This document shows, one piece after another, positions 16,037 to 23,361 of a DNA stretch of 64,000 nucleotides (positions within the stretch are counted from its first letter, which is position 1; each line of letters starts with the position of its first letter). This stretch comes from an uncultured Pseudomonadota bacterium (GTDB lineage: Bacteria; Pseudomonadota; Gammaproteobacteria; Methylococcales; Methylomonadaceae). Where the stretch lies: positions 1 to 64,000 of the forward strand of contig CAIXED010000061.1 in the NCBI GenBank assembly GCA_903918375.1, in the 5' to 3' direction. Under the pieces are notes generated by a model. It made no database searches and had not been told where the DNA came from. It worked only from the letters and a program-made list of their open reading frames with translations. Made by a program: the position numbers and the translations under genes.

Positions 16037-16981
16037 CTACAAAATTAAAGCCATTTTATCGGTCGCAGCGACCAAGGCATCAATCATCTCCTCACCCTTG
16101 GCAATATGCCCCGAATTAGGCAACACCACATATTCCGCTTGCGGCAAAGCCTGATGCAAACGCCAACCGGCTTCCAATGGACAGGTCAAATCTTGTTGGC
16201 CGTGGATAATAATGGTCGGAATGGTTTGCAATATGCCGCAATTTTCGAGAATTTGGTTTTCATTGATGAAATAACGCTGCTTGGCATAATGCAGCTCCAT
16301 TTGTACTTGTAACAAATCGCGCTCGCTCACTGGCTGTTCGCTATATTGAAAATCATTGCCCAGCGCCACTTGACCACCCCAAGCCTGCCATTGCTGAGCC
16401 GCTTGTTCGGCTAAAGCACGATTGTCGCCAAATACACGCTCACAGAGCCGCGTTAAAACATTTTCTGCAGTATCGGCTAAACAAGCCCGTAACGCCTGCC
16501 AGCGTTGCGGATAAATCCGGCTAACACCGTTATCTGGGTGCAAAAACCAATCCATATCCGCTTGTCGCGCCAAAAATACCCCGCGCAGAATCATTGCTGA
16601 AACAGTTTGTGGATATTGTTGTGCATATAACAAAGCCAAACTCCCACCCCACGAACCGCCAAACAACAGCCATTGCTGAATCCCTAATTGCTGACGAATT
16701 TGCTCCATATCGGCGATTAAATCTTGGGTGGTGTTGTGTTGCAGCTCGCCAAAGGGTGTCGATAAACCACAACCGCGTTGATCCATCAAAATAATCTGAT
16801 AACGCTCAGGGTTAAAGAAACGGCGATGGTCAGGCTTAGTGCCAGAACACGGGCCACCATGCAGAAAAATCACCGGAATGCCGGCTGGATTGCCGGATTG
16901 TTCGACGTAAACGCGGTGATTGCTGGTCGTGGTTAAAAAGAAGCTGTGGAATGGGGTGATTTCGGGGTAAAGGGGGTTCAT
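16037..16981 (-). CDS. pip: Proline iminopeptidase (alpha/beta hydrolase)
   Basis: Releases N-terminal proline from peptides, peptidase family S33. 314 residues with the HGGPCSGTKPDHRRFF oxyanion region, nucleophile motif GGSWGGSLAL, a late Asp in GQQDLTCP and the catalytic His in NSGHIAKG. The start at 16981 (MNPLYPEI) matches family starts; an upstream TTG at 16999 is possible but overlaps the toxin gene. It begins 4 bases after a RelE/ParE-type toxin stop, so it may be transcribed with that module. Confidence 0.92.
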   Translation of the reverse strand: MNPLYPEITPFHSFFLTTTSNHRVYVEQSGNPAGIPVIFLHGGPCSGTKPDHRRFFNPERYQIILMDQRGCGLSTPFGELQHNTTQDLIADMEQIRQQLGIQQWLLFGGSWGGSLALLYAQQYPQTVSAMILRGVFLARQADMDWFLHPDNGVSRIYPQRWQALRACLADTAENVLTRLCERVFGDNRALAEQAAQQWQAWGGQVALGNDFQYSEQPVSERDLLQVQMELHYAKQRYFINENQILENCGILQTIPTIIIHGQQDLTCPLEAGWRLHQALPQAEYVVLPNSGHIAKGEEMIDALVAATDKMALIL

Positions 16982-16985
16982 AGTG

Positions 16986-17318
16986 CTAAGGGTGAGCAAT
17001 TAAACGATCCAAAAGCAAGTCTTCTAGGTTTCGGCGTAAATCAATAACGCCAAGAATAAAAACTTCATTGCCTACGTGTTTGTAAAGTATCCGCCAAGGT
17101 GCTGCAATTAATTCACGATAATGAAAAATCCCCTGAGTCTGTAATTCAGGAATAATCCGCCCTCTTTCGGGAAGCAAGTTTAATTCAAGGGTTTTATTTT
17201 TAATTTGCTCAGCAATAGCGGCAGCATTTTGGGGGTTGTGGTTTTTTATGTATTGCACAATCCCTAATAAATCGTGTCGGGCTTGTTGAGTCCAGATAAC
17301 GGCCTGAGTTTGGTTCAT
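16986..17318 (-). CDS. RelE/ParE-family toxin
   Basis: A 110-residue type II toxin-like protein. It has WTQQARHDLLGIVQYIKNHN with an alternating helix pattern, the LPERGRIIPEL loop, YRELIAAPWRILYK and the C-terminal beta-strand VFILGVIDLRRN, characteristic of the RelE/ParE fold (mRNA interferase or gyrase poison). It overlaps its antitoxin by ATGA (17315-17318). Target not deducible. Confidence 0.87.
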   Translation of the reverse strand: MNQTQAVIWTQQARHDLLGIVQYIKNHNPQNAAAIAEQIKNKTLELNLLPERGRIIPELQTQGIFHYRELIAAPWRILYKHVGNEVFILGVIDLRRNLEDLLLDRLIAHP

Positions 17319-17590
17319 GGTTGAGCAAGTAGCTTGTCGAGGTCTGCAAATACTTGTTCTTGGCTAACAAGCTCGCCTCTACGGATTTGCTCTTCGCTTT
17401 GTGCGATGAGTTTTAATAAGCCCAAAGCATTACGCATATTTTCATAGCTTTCGGCGTCTTGTAATACAGCTTTCGGTTCGCCATTTTGAGTAATCACAAT
17501 CGGTCGATGGGTTTCATTAATTTGTAATAACAATTCAGCAGGGCGAGATTTTAGATAGCTAATCGGTTTTATATCGGTCGAGAAGTTCAT
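17315..17590 (-). CDS. Phd/YefM-type antitoxin
   Basis: A 91-residue antitoxin. The N-terminal DNA-binding part (FSTDIKPISYLKSRPAELL and PIVITQNGEPKAVLQD) is typical of YefM/Phd. The acidic C-terminal tail (ELVSQEQVFADLDKLL) would cover the toxin. The start at 17590 has GGGG 8 bases upstream; a TTG at 17602 is less likely. It forms a type II operon with the following toxin and probably represses its own promoter in the 142-bp gap shared with the divergent second module. Confidence 0.87.
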   Translation of the reverse strand: MNFSTDIKPISYLKSRPAELLLQINETHRPIVITQNGEPKAVLQDAESYENMRNALGLLKLIAQSEEQIRRGELVSQEQVFADLDKLLAQP

Positions 17591-17671
17591 AACATGCCCC
17601 AAAGGTCTAAATTAGGTACTAAGTATAGCACTGGTTAAGCAGGGAGCATAAAAGCGAAACCAATAAGCCAA

Positions 17672-17699
17672 TTGACAGAATGAAGCCAACACCTACAAT
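17672..17699 (+). promoter_or_regulatory. Sigma-70 promoter of the second toxin-antitoxin module
   Basis: TTGACA (17672-17677), a 16-bp spacer and TACAAT (17694-17699), 33 bases before the antitoxin ATG. The -35 is a perfect consensus. Confidence 0.65.
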
Positions 17700-17732
17700 G
17701 CAAGGTATCACTTTGTAATAAAAGAGTATTTT

Positions 17733-17990
17733 ATGGCTATCACTACTAACAAGTCACCGATGCGAACAATCAATGTTCGTGTGCCAGAAGCCGTTTTTCA
17801 GCAACTTGATGAGATCGCCAAAGCAACAGAACGAACAAGAAGTTTTATTGCTCTCACCGCACTTAATAGTTATCTGCAAGAGCAAAGTTGGCAAATTCGC
17901 GATATTGAAGCGGGTATTGCTGAAGCCGACAGCGGCGAATTCGCAACCGATGAAGAAGTAAAGGCTGTTTTTGCTAAATATGGAGCTTAA
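17733..17990 (+). CDS. Ribbon-helix-helix (CopG/ParD-like) antitoxin
   Basis: An 85-residue protein. Its N-terminal RTINVRVPEAVFQQLDEIAK, ATERTRSFIALTAL is a ribbon-helix-helix DNA-binding domain. An acidic tail (EAGIAEADSGEFATDEEV) resembles those of CopG-type antitoxins paired with ParE/RelE toxins. The toxin overlaps its end by 11 bases. Preceded by a good promoter at 17672. Confidence 0.9.
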   Translation: MAITTNKSPMRTINVRVPEAVFQQLDEIAKATERTRSFIALTALNSYLQEQSWQIRDIEAGIAEADSGEFATDEEVKAVFAKYGA

Positions 17991-18246
17991 ATGGACTCGA
18001 GGCGCACTTCAAAATCTTGACAGTATTGCCTCATATATAGCGCTCGACAACCCGATTCGCGCGCAATGTTTTGTTCGTGAACTTAAAGAAAAAGTCGAAT
18101 CTTTACAGGATTTTCAGATTGGACGAGCTGGTCGTGTCTTTGGCACAAAAGAATACGTTTTACATAAAAACTACATTGTCATTTATCGAGTGCAAAATGA
18201 TCAATTACAGATACTGCGTATTCAACATGCGGCTCAAAATCGTTAG
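17980..18246 (+). CDS. ParE/RelE-family toxin
   Basis: An 88-residue toxin of the type II RelE/ParE superfamily. It shows MELKWTRGALQNLDSIASYI, the FQIGRAGRVFGTKEYVL region and the terminal VIYRVQNDQLQILRIQHAAQ, with the conserved Arg and terminal Gln. The start at 17980 (MELKW) is preferred to the TTG at 17971. It is translationally coupled to the RHH antitoxin by an 11-base overlap. Confidence 0.9.
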   Translation: MELKWTRGALQNLDSIASYIALDNPIRAQCFVRELKEKVESLQDFQIGRAGRVFGTKEYVLHKNYIVIYRVQNDQLQILRIQHAAQNR

Positions 18247-18291
18247 GGTTTAAGGCAACGACGCGCAGAGTGGGGTCAATGAAGAATGCTT

Positions 18292-18531
18292 TTAGCTAAG
18301 CTCAAACATATTTTGAATCTCATCGGCATAGAGATGATCAAAATCTTGAGGCATGGTGAAGCGAGTTTTACCTAAGCCTAGTTTGCGAGGTTGCAGTGAT
18401 TGAGCTTCGAGAGATGTTAAACGGGCAATTGGTTTGCCAGCACGAGCGATAATAATATCTTCGCCAGCGGCCGCTTGATCTATAAAACGTGAAAATTGAG
18501 TTTTGGCTTCATGGATATTGATAGTTTGCAT
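18292..18531 (-). CDS. Orphan Phd/YefM antitoxin
   Basis: A 79-residue Phd-like protein (MQTINIHEAKTQFSRFIDQA, GEDIIIARAGKPIARL), of the type that normally precedes a PIN-domain VapC toxin. The start at 18531 has AAGGAG 7 bases upstream; the longer frame to 18609 is not needed. No toxin frame follows: 45 bases downstream the opposite-strand ParE gene ends. It may be a leftover antitoxin or one that acts in trans. Confidence 0.85.
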   Translation of the reverse strand: MQTINIHEAKTQFSRFIDQAAAGEDIIIARAGKPIARLTSLEAQSLQPRKLGLGKTRFTMPQDFDHLYADEIQNMFELS

Positions 18532-18610
18532 CGCCTTCTCCTTGTTAAACTGGACTAAGTCTGGTTTATTTTTCTGCGAAAAAGCAATATGCCATCTGAT
18601 TTTAAACATA

Positions 18611-18643
18611 AAAAAAGGGAAGGCTTTTGGCCTTCCCTTTTTG
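18611..18643 (-). terminator. Rho-independent terminator of the outer-membrane protein gene
   Basis: AAAGGGAAGG and CCTTCCCTTT form a 10-bp stem flanked by A- and T-runs on both strands. It lies about 20 bases after the minus-strand stop at 18665 and can also work from the other side. Confidence 0.8.
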
Positions 18644-18664
18644 TCGAGCGATGAGGGTTACAAA

Positions 18665-19519
18665 TTAGAATTTGAAACCGACATAACCACCCGTTGTGAA
18701 ACCGTCGGTTGGTGTACCGTCAAGTTTGCTGGTTGAGTAGTGGTAACGAGCGTCAGCACCTAATACGATGCCTCTGAACAAGTCATATTCAGCACCAGCA
18801 CCGAATTGCATGCCAGAGTTCATTACAGAAACAGCGTTAGATGGAACGCCTAATACATTGATTTCAAAGCCAGCAGGAATCAACCAAGGACGGAATTTGC
18901 TACCGTGCATGAATTTGATTTTTGGAGAAGCGTTGATTCTAAGGCGAGCGTCAGTTGCTTTTTTGTCATCTAACCCATAGTCGGCAGAAACGGCGTTATC
19001 ACCTTTACCGAATTGACTGTATTCAAAGCCAATCTCAACCGCAAAAGCAGTGTCATCCACTAAGCCAAATAAGTCATTATTGACGTTCAAGTCAAATGCA
19101 CCACCAACATAGAAACCTTGATTGCTAGGATTGTTACTTAGTGCCGCACCGCTATGTGCTGCAGATGATGAGCCTCTGGCATGATCAAGATTAGCAAAAC
19201 CGCTGCGAACGAAAACCAAGTTATCTTTCGCAGACGCTGCTTCTGGCGTTGATTTCACAGATGACATCCATTGATCCAACTCTTGAACTTTAGCGCTTGC
19301 AGTTGTTGCTTCGGTTGAAGCGGCTTTAACGCGGCTTAATTCTGCTTGCATAGCGGCCATAGTAGCTGCCATTTCTTGCATTTTCATTTCTAAAGCTTCG
19401 GTTTTTCTAGCTGATGCGTCAGCTGAACGATCCGCTGCTTGTGCTTGTGGAGCAATGAATGCCGCTGATAAAGCTGCTGCAGCAACGCCCAGAGCCAATT
19501 TGTTTTTATTGAATGTCAT
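18665..19519 (-). CDS. Outer-membrane beta-barrel protein with periplasmic coiled coil
   Basis: A 284-residue exported protein with a signal peptide (cleavage near AQAAD, about residue 28). A short heptad-rich coiled coil (EALEMKMQEMAATMAAMQAEL) is followed by a beta-barrel domain of alternating aromatic and polar strands that ends in Phe (GGYVGFKF), the usual barrel-assembly signal. The start at 19519 is chosen because GGGGGGAAA precedes it by about 7 bases and MTFNKNKLALG begins a good signal peptide. The coiled coil may contact peptidoglycan or form trimers. No Cys. Substrate unknown. Confidence 0.8.
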   Translation of the reverse strand: MTFNKNKLALGVAAAALSAAFIAPQAQAADRSADASARKTEALEMKMQEMAATMAAMQAELSRVKAASTEATTASAKVQELDQWMSSVKSTPEAASAKDNLVFVRSGFANLDHARGSSSAAHSGAALSNNPSNQGFYVGGAFDLNVNNDLFGLVDDTAFAVEIGFEYSQFGKGDNAVSADYGLDDKKATDARLRINASPKIKFMHGSKFRPWLIPAGFEINVLGVPSNAVSVMNSGMQFGAGAEYDLFRGIVLGADARYHYSTSKLDGTPTDGFTTGGYVGFKF

Positions 19520-19827
19520 TGTGTGTTTCCCCCCAAGGGTTATTATTGTAAAAACTGATTTTTGCTTTATAGCAACACAGAATTGGTTTACGGTGCGGAT
19601 ACTAACAGCAAAACCAGAGCCATTCAAGTTTTGGGGGTATTTTTTTATTTTGAAAAAATTGATGTATATCAATAACCTGTAAAATAATTGTAATGTTGAA
19701 TAGTCAATTGTCAGAAAAAAACAACATTTAGTTTAAAATTTGCACCTAGACAACGATATGCGCTACTGGGCGGTTTTTCTGGCTTTGTGGTAGTTTGCGC
19801 AGACTTAATTAAGGCCTTTTGGATTTC
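19520..19827. other. Divergent intergenic region
   Basis: 308 bases between the outer-membrane protein gene and thiO. It is AT-rich and should carry both promoters; a weak TTGTCA with TTAAAAT about 18 bases later points toward thiO. No TPP-riboswitch-like sequence was seen although thiO belongs to thiamine synthesis. Confidence 0.4.
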
Positions 19828-20916
19828 ATGACGGTAAACACAGAAATACTGATTATTGGTGGCGGCATTAGCGGTTTGTTGACGGCGCGCGAGTTAATTT
19901 TGGCGGGGCGCGAGGTCACTGTTATCGATAAATCCAACATTGGCCAAGAATCGTCGTGGGCGGGTGGCGGCATTTTGTTGCCGATTTATCCGTGGCGACA
20001 AGCGGCGGCGATTTCGGATTTGGTGGTTCACAGTATCAAACAGTATCCGCTATTAAATAGTGAATTACTGGCGGCAACAGGGATTGATCCCGAATGGCGC
20101 GCTTGCGGGATGTTGATTTGCCAAAATCCCGATTTTGATCAGGCGGTTGCATGGTGTCAGCAGCGTGGCGTAGCTTATCAAGCCGCTTCATCGGTAGAGT
20201 GCGATGGTTTGAACAGCGATTGGCAACAGCCATTGTGGTTGCCGGAAATTGCCCAAATTCGTAATCCACGTTTATTAAAGTCTTTAATCGCCTATTTGCG
20301 GCAATTAGGGGTTAAGTTTGTCGAAAATGCCGATGTTCAGCGGGTTGTGATTAACAATCATCAGGTTGAGCGAGTGGAAACTGTTGACCAAGTCTTTAAT
20401 GTGAAGCAATTAGTGGTGACTACCGGTGCTTGGATGGCGGGTTTTTTACAGGATTTGTTACCGCAAGCGGGTTTAAATTTGCCGATTAAGCCAGTGAAAG
20501 GGCAAATGTTGTTGTTTGATGCTTTGCCTGAGACTTTGGACAAAATGGTATTGGATGGTGATCGGTATTTAATTCCGCGCCGTGATGGCAAAATTTTGGC
20601 CGGTAGTACGGTGGAAGAGGTCGGTTTTGATAAAACCACTAACCGACAAGCCAAACAGCAGTTGTATCAATTCGCTACCGAGCTAATGCCCGATTTAAAA
20701 CGCTATCCAGTTTGTCATCATTGGGCAGGCTTACGTCCCGGTTCGCCACAAGGTATTCCTTATATTGGCTTGCATCCACAGATTGCCAATTTGGCGATTA
20801 ATGTCGGTCATTTTAGAAACGGTTTGGTGATGGGGCCGGCCTCGGCTAAGTTGCTGGCGGATTTACTTTTACAAAGACCGACTGAGTTAGATCCGGCGGT
20901 TTATGCTTTGGTTTAA
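19828..20916 (+). CDS. thiO: Glycine oxidase ThiO
   Basis: FAD enzyme that oxidises glycine to the imine used for the thiazole ring of thiamine. 362 residues. The N-terminal dinucleotide-binding motif ILIIGGGISGLLTARELIL is followed by GQESSWAGGGIL, GQMLLFD, and the C-terminal FAD segment WAGLRPGSPQGIPYIG, HFRNGLVMGPASAKLLADLL, of the DAO family. Start at ATG 19828; a TTG at 19819 is also in frame. No other thi gene lies next to it. A 37-bp repeat begins 50 bases after the stop. Confidence 0.93.
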   Translation: MTVNTEILIIGGGISGLLTARELILAGREVTVIDKSNIGQESSWAGGGILLPIYPWRQAAAISDLVVHSIKQYPLLNSELLAATGIDPEWRACGMLICQNPDFDQAVAWCQQRGVAYQAASSVECDGLNSDWQQPLWLPEIAQIRNPRLLKSLIAYLRQLGVKFVENADVQRVVINNHQVERVETVDQVFNVKQLVVTTGAWMAGFLQDLLPQAGLNLPIKPVKGQMLLFDALPETLDKMVLDGDRYLIPRRDGKILAGSTVEEVGFDKTTNRQAKQQLYQFATELMPDLKRYPVCHHWAGLRPGSPQGIPYIGLHPQIANLAINVGHFRNGLVMGPASAKLLADLLLQRPTELDPAVYALV

Positions 20917-20965
20917 CAAACATCTGTGGGGGTGCATTTTATGCACCTATGTATTTCAAAAGCTT

Positions 20966-21002
20966 GTGGTGCATAAAATGCACCCTACTGATTAGGTTTA
21001 TT
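20966..21002 (+). repeat. 37-bp direct repeat, left copy flanking brnTA
   Basis: Identical over 37 bases to 21824-21860. It starts GTGGTGCATAAAATGCACC and ends GGTTTATT. The right copy ends 2 bases before the pyrD start codon, so the left copy looks like a duplicate of the pyrD leader made when brnTA was gained. A related palindrome GGTGCATTTTATGCACC precedes it at 20931-20947. Confidence 0.85.
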
Positions 21003-21040
21003 ACGTTATACTTTTGTAACTACAAAACTGGAGTTCTTTC

Positions 21041-21528
21041 TTGTTTTCTTGGGACGAAAAGAAAAATATCAGCAATCAGATTAAACACGGTATTAGTTTT
21101 GAGATAGCTAAACTGGTTTTTGATGACCCATTACATTTAACTCGCCAAGATCGAATTGAAAACGGTGAGTTACGTTGGCAAACCATGGGGTTAATTGGTG
21201 ATGTTTTATTAGTGTTAGTTGCACATAAGTACTAGAACAAAAGTCAATCGGCAATAGTGGAATTGGTTTAGCAAGCAAGTTAAGGCTTTTCCGTTCGTCC
21301 TGAGCTTGTCGAAGGATGAGCGGGAAAGCCGAGGTCATCGCCAGCCATCGCCGTTCATGCTTCGACAAGCTCAGCACGAACGGCTTAAGTGGCAAGCAAG
21401 ATTTCTGAGCTGATTTCCTGTTTACTTTTGTTTGACTACTTACATGGTACGAACCCGACCAAATTCGCATCATTTCAGCGCGACGCGCTACCAAATTGGA
21501 AAGGAAAATTTATGAACAAAATTCCTGA
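21041..21528 (+). pseudogene. brnT: brnT toxin gene split by a MITE-like insertion
   Basis: The TTG start at 21041 (GGAG about 8 bases upstream) gives FSWDEKKNISNQIKHGISFE, VFDDPLHLTRQDRIENGELR, WQTMGLIGDVLLVLVAH, the BrnT RNase-toxin fold. The frame then hits TAG at 21233-21235 inside a 215-bp insert. Removing the insert and one ACAT copy restores AHTWYEPDQIRIISARRATK and LERKIYEQNS with a stop at 21526-21528 that overlaps brnA. The missing piece holds the conserved RIISARRAT C-terminal strand, so the toxin is probably inactive. This is the plus-strand first gene of a brnT-brnA operon. Confidence 0.85.
21227..21441. mobile_element. 215-bp MITE-like element inserted in brnT
   Basis: The ends are inverted repeats: AAGTACTAGAACAAAAGT at the left and, reversed, AAGTAGTCAAACAAAAGT at the right, 15 of 18 matching. 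ACAT stands on both sides (21223-21226 and 21442-21445) as a 4-bp target duplication. Inside is a second pair of inverted arms, 21291-21320 and 21354-21383, sharing the core CTGAGCTTGTCGAAG. There is no coding capacity, so it must have moved with a transposase supplied elsewhere. Confidence 0.8.
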
Positions 21529-21781
21529 AAATCTTCTTCAACAATTAGTCGCTTTATCAGCAATGCCTGACAACGACATCGACTTGAGTGACATTCCAGA
21601 AACCACGCCACAACAATGGCTAGATGCTTCGCGAGGCCAATTTTATCGGCCAATTAAGAAACAGTTAACCGTTCGTATTGATTCTGATGTTTTGGAGTGG
21701 CTTAAAAGCCAGGGTAAAGGTTACCAAAGTCGGTTAAACAAAATTCTAAGGACGGCGATGATGGAAAATATTCGTCCTTAG
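21512..21781 (+). CDS. brnA: BrnA antitoxin
   Basis: The 89-residue antitoxin of the BrnT/BrnA type II system. An N-terminal toxin-binding region (DLSDIPETTPQQWLDASRGQ) is followed by a ribbon-helix-helix-like C-terminus (KQLTVRIDSDVLEWLKSQG, YQSRLNKILRTAM). The start at 21512 has GGAAAGGA upstream and overlaps the old brnT end. It is intact although its toxin gene is broken, as expected if antitoxin loss is harmful while toxin loss is not. Confidence 0.88.
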   Translation: MNKIPENLLQQLVALSAMPDNDIDLSDIPETTPQQWLDASRGQFYRPIKKQLTVRIDSDVLEWLKSQGKGYQSRLNKILRTAMMENIRP

Positions 21782-21823
21782 CGGATTAAACAGATTCTCA
21801 GCATCAATTGCCCCCAAAAACTC

Positions 21824-21860
21824 GTGGTGCATAAAATGCACCCTACTGATTAGGTTTATT
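21824..21860 (+). repeat. 37-bp direct repeat, right copy before pyrD
   Basis: Identical to 20966-21002. It contains the palindrome GGTGCATAAAATGCACC at 21826-21842 and reaches to 2 bases before the pyrD ATG. Confidence 0.85.
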
Positions 21861-21862
21861 TA

Positions 21863-22876
21863 ATGAATAGCTATCCTTTACTGCGGCCATTATTGTTTTC
21901 ATTGGACCCAGAAACCGCGCATCACCTTACTTTGGCGTTATTAAAGCTGGCGCATCAAACCGGTTTGTCAGGATTAACTGCGCCTAAAGTGGTTAACAAG
22001 CCCGTCACGGTAATGGGTTTGGAATTTAAAAATCCACTCGGTTTGGCTGCGGGTTTGGATAAAAACGGTGATTACATTGATGCTTTGGCGGCTTTGGGAT
22101 TTGGTTTTATCGAAATCGGCACCGTGACGCCTCGTCCTCAGCCCGGTAATCCAAAACCGCGTTTATTCCGTTTGCCAGAGCATCAAGCGATTATTAATCG
22201 AATGGGGTTTAATAATTTCGGTATTGATCATCTGTTACAACAAGTTGAGCGTAGCGCTTATCAAGGCATTTTAGGGATTAATATCGGCAAAAATGCTAAC
22301 ACCGCGATTGAAAATGCAACGGAAGATTATTTGATTGGTTTACGCAAAAGCTATGCGGCGGCCAGTTACATCACCATCAATATTTCCTCACCGAATACCA
22401 AAAACCTGCGCCAGTTACAGGAAGGCGATGAGATTAAACATTTGTTGCAAGCCTTAAAAACCGAGCAATTAAAGCTGCAAGCGGAGCATGGCAAATACAC
22501 GCCGATTGCGGTGAAAATCGCCCCGGATTTAACTGATGAAGCGATTCGTCATATTGCTGACTTGTTGTTGGCGTTTGAAATGGATGGCGTGATTGCCACC
22601 AATACCACGATTGCCCGTGATGCGGTGCAAGGTCATCAATACGCTAATGAAGCGGGTGGTTTAAGCGGTGCGCCAGTTAAGACCGCTTCGACACGGGTTG
22701 TGAAAGGTTTGGCTGCGGAGTTGCAAGGTAAATTGCCGATTATTGCCGCTGGCGGGATTTTGAGCGGTGAAGATGCGCAGGAAAAAATCCAGGCTGGCGC
22801 GAGCTTGGTGCAGGTTTATAGCGGTTTGATTTACAAAGGGCCGGAGTTGATTGGTGATGTGTTGCGGGGGATTTAG
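21863..22876 (+). CDS. pyrD: Dihydroorotate dehydrogenase (quinone), class 2
   Basis: Membrane-associated FMN enzyme oxidising dihydroorotate to orotate with ubiquinone in pyrimidine synthesis. 337 residues. An N-terminal amphipathic helix region ([22 protein letters not shown]) is followed by [16 protein letters not shown], the [19 protein letters not shown] loop, [14 protein letters not shown], and [17 protein letters not shown] for FMN phosphate binding. Full length. Its leader is the right 37-bp repeat, so brnTA gain has replaced the older upstream context. Confidence 0.97.
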   Translation: MNSYPLLRPLLFSLDPETAHHLTLALLKLAHQTGLSGLTAPKVVNKPVTVMGLEFKNPLGLAAGLDKNGDYIDALAALGFGFIEIGTVTPRPQPGNPKPRLFRLPEHQAIINRMGFNNFGIDHLLQQVERSAYQGILGINIGKNANTAIENATEDYLIGLRKSYAAASYITINISSPNTKNLRQLQEGDEIKHLLQALKTEQLKLQAEHGKYTPIAVKIAPDLTDEAIRHIADLLLAFEMDGVIATNTTIARDAVQGHQYANEAGGLSGAPVKTASTRVVKGLAAELQGKLPIIAAGGILSGEDAQEKIQAGASLVQVYSGLIYKGPELIGDVLRGI

Positions 22877-22886
22877 GTAGGATTAT

Positions 22887-22925
22887 TGGATTTTCCGTGT
22901 TGCTCAAAGCGAACGGAAAATCCAA
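22887..22925. terminator. Perfect 13-bp hairpin after pyrD
   Basis: TTGGATTTTCCGT / ACGGAAAATCCAA with a 13-base loop, then GTTTTC. It lies between the convergent pyrD and coiled-coil genes. The arms resemble those of the repeat at 24736-24783, so it may be a repeat-derived terminator. Confidence 0.65.
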
Positions 22926-22940
22926 GTTTTCAGGTGGCAG

Positions 22941-23312
22941 CTATTTAAAAGCGACCTCGATTAATTTCATAAAAGCTGGGTTAAACAGGGTTAAACCGAA
23001 AATAGCGCAGCCGACTAGTACTTTCATCATAAATGCTATGTGTTTAATTTCGGCTTTGAATTCACTTCTCAGGGTTGAAATTTCAGTTTTTAATTCATTA
23101 ATCTCCGCCCTAACAAATTCTTTGGTGGCCAGTTCATTACGCAGGTCGTTATAAAGTTCCGCTTTAATTACCTGTTTTTTATCGTCAGCCTTGTCATCAA
23201 TAGCCCGTATCGACGATTCGATTGCACGAGCAACCACATCAGTTTTCTCTCTATCCTGATTAAGCGCTGATTCTAGTAATAGATATAAATCGTGAGGAAG
23301 TGAATAAGCCAT
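22941..23312 (-). CDS. Coiled-coil, single-helix membrane protein (DUF1640-like)
   Basis: A 123-residue protein. An N-terminal helical part is followed by a strong coiled coil (residues about 55-95: ELATKEFVRAEINELKTEIS, TLRSEFKAEIKHI) and one C-terminal membrane helix (MMKVLVGCAIFGLTLFNP). This architecture matches bacterial relatives of the CCDC90/DUF1640 proteins. Function unknown. Confidence 0.7.
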   Translation of the reverse strand: MAYSLPHDLYLLLESALNQDREKTDVVARAIESSIRAIDDKADDKKQVIKAELYNDLRNELATKEFVRAEINELKTEISTLRSEFKAEIKHIAFMMKVLVGCAIFGLTLFNPAFMKLIEVAFK

Positions 23313-23361
23313 GACTATGCTCCTTATGATGGTTGGCTAAAAAATTATAGTCATAAGTTCA

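Noticed and set aside
19520..19827. TPP riboswitch upstream of thiO
   Set aside because: I looked for the conserved CTGAGA-type core and paired stems and did not find them.
21108..21494. 128-codon minus-strand frame across the MITE and brnT
   Set aside because: It spans the inserted element and both toxin fragments and contains repeat-derived sequence; it is an opposite-strand shadow.
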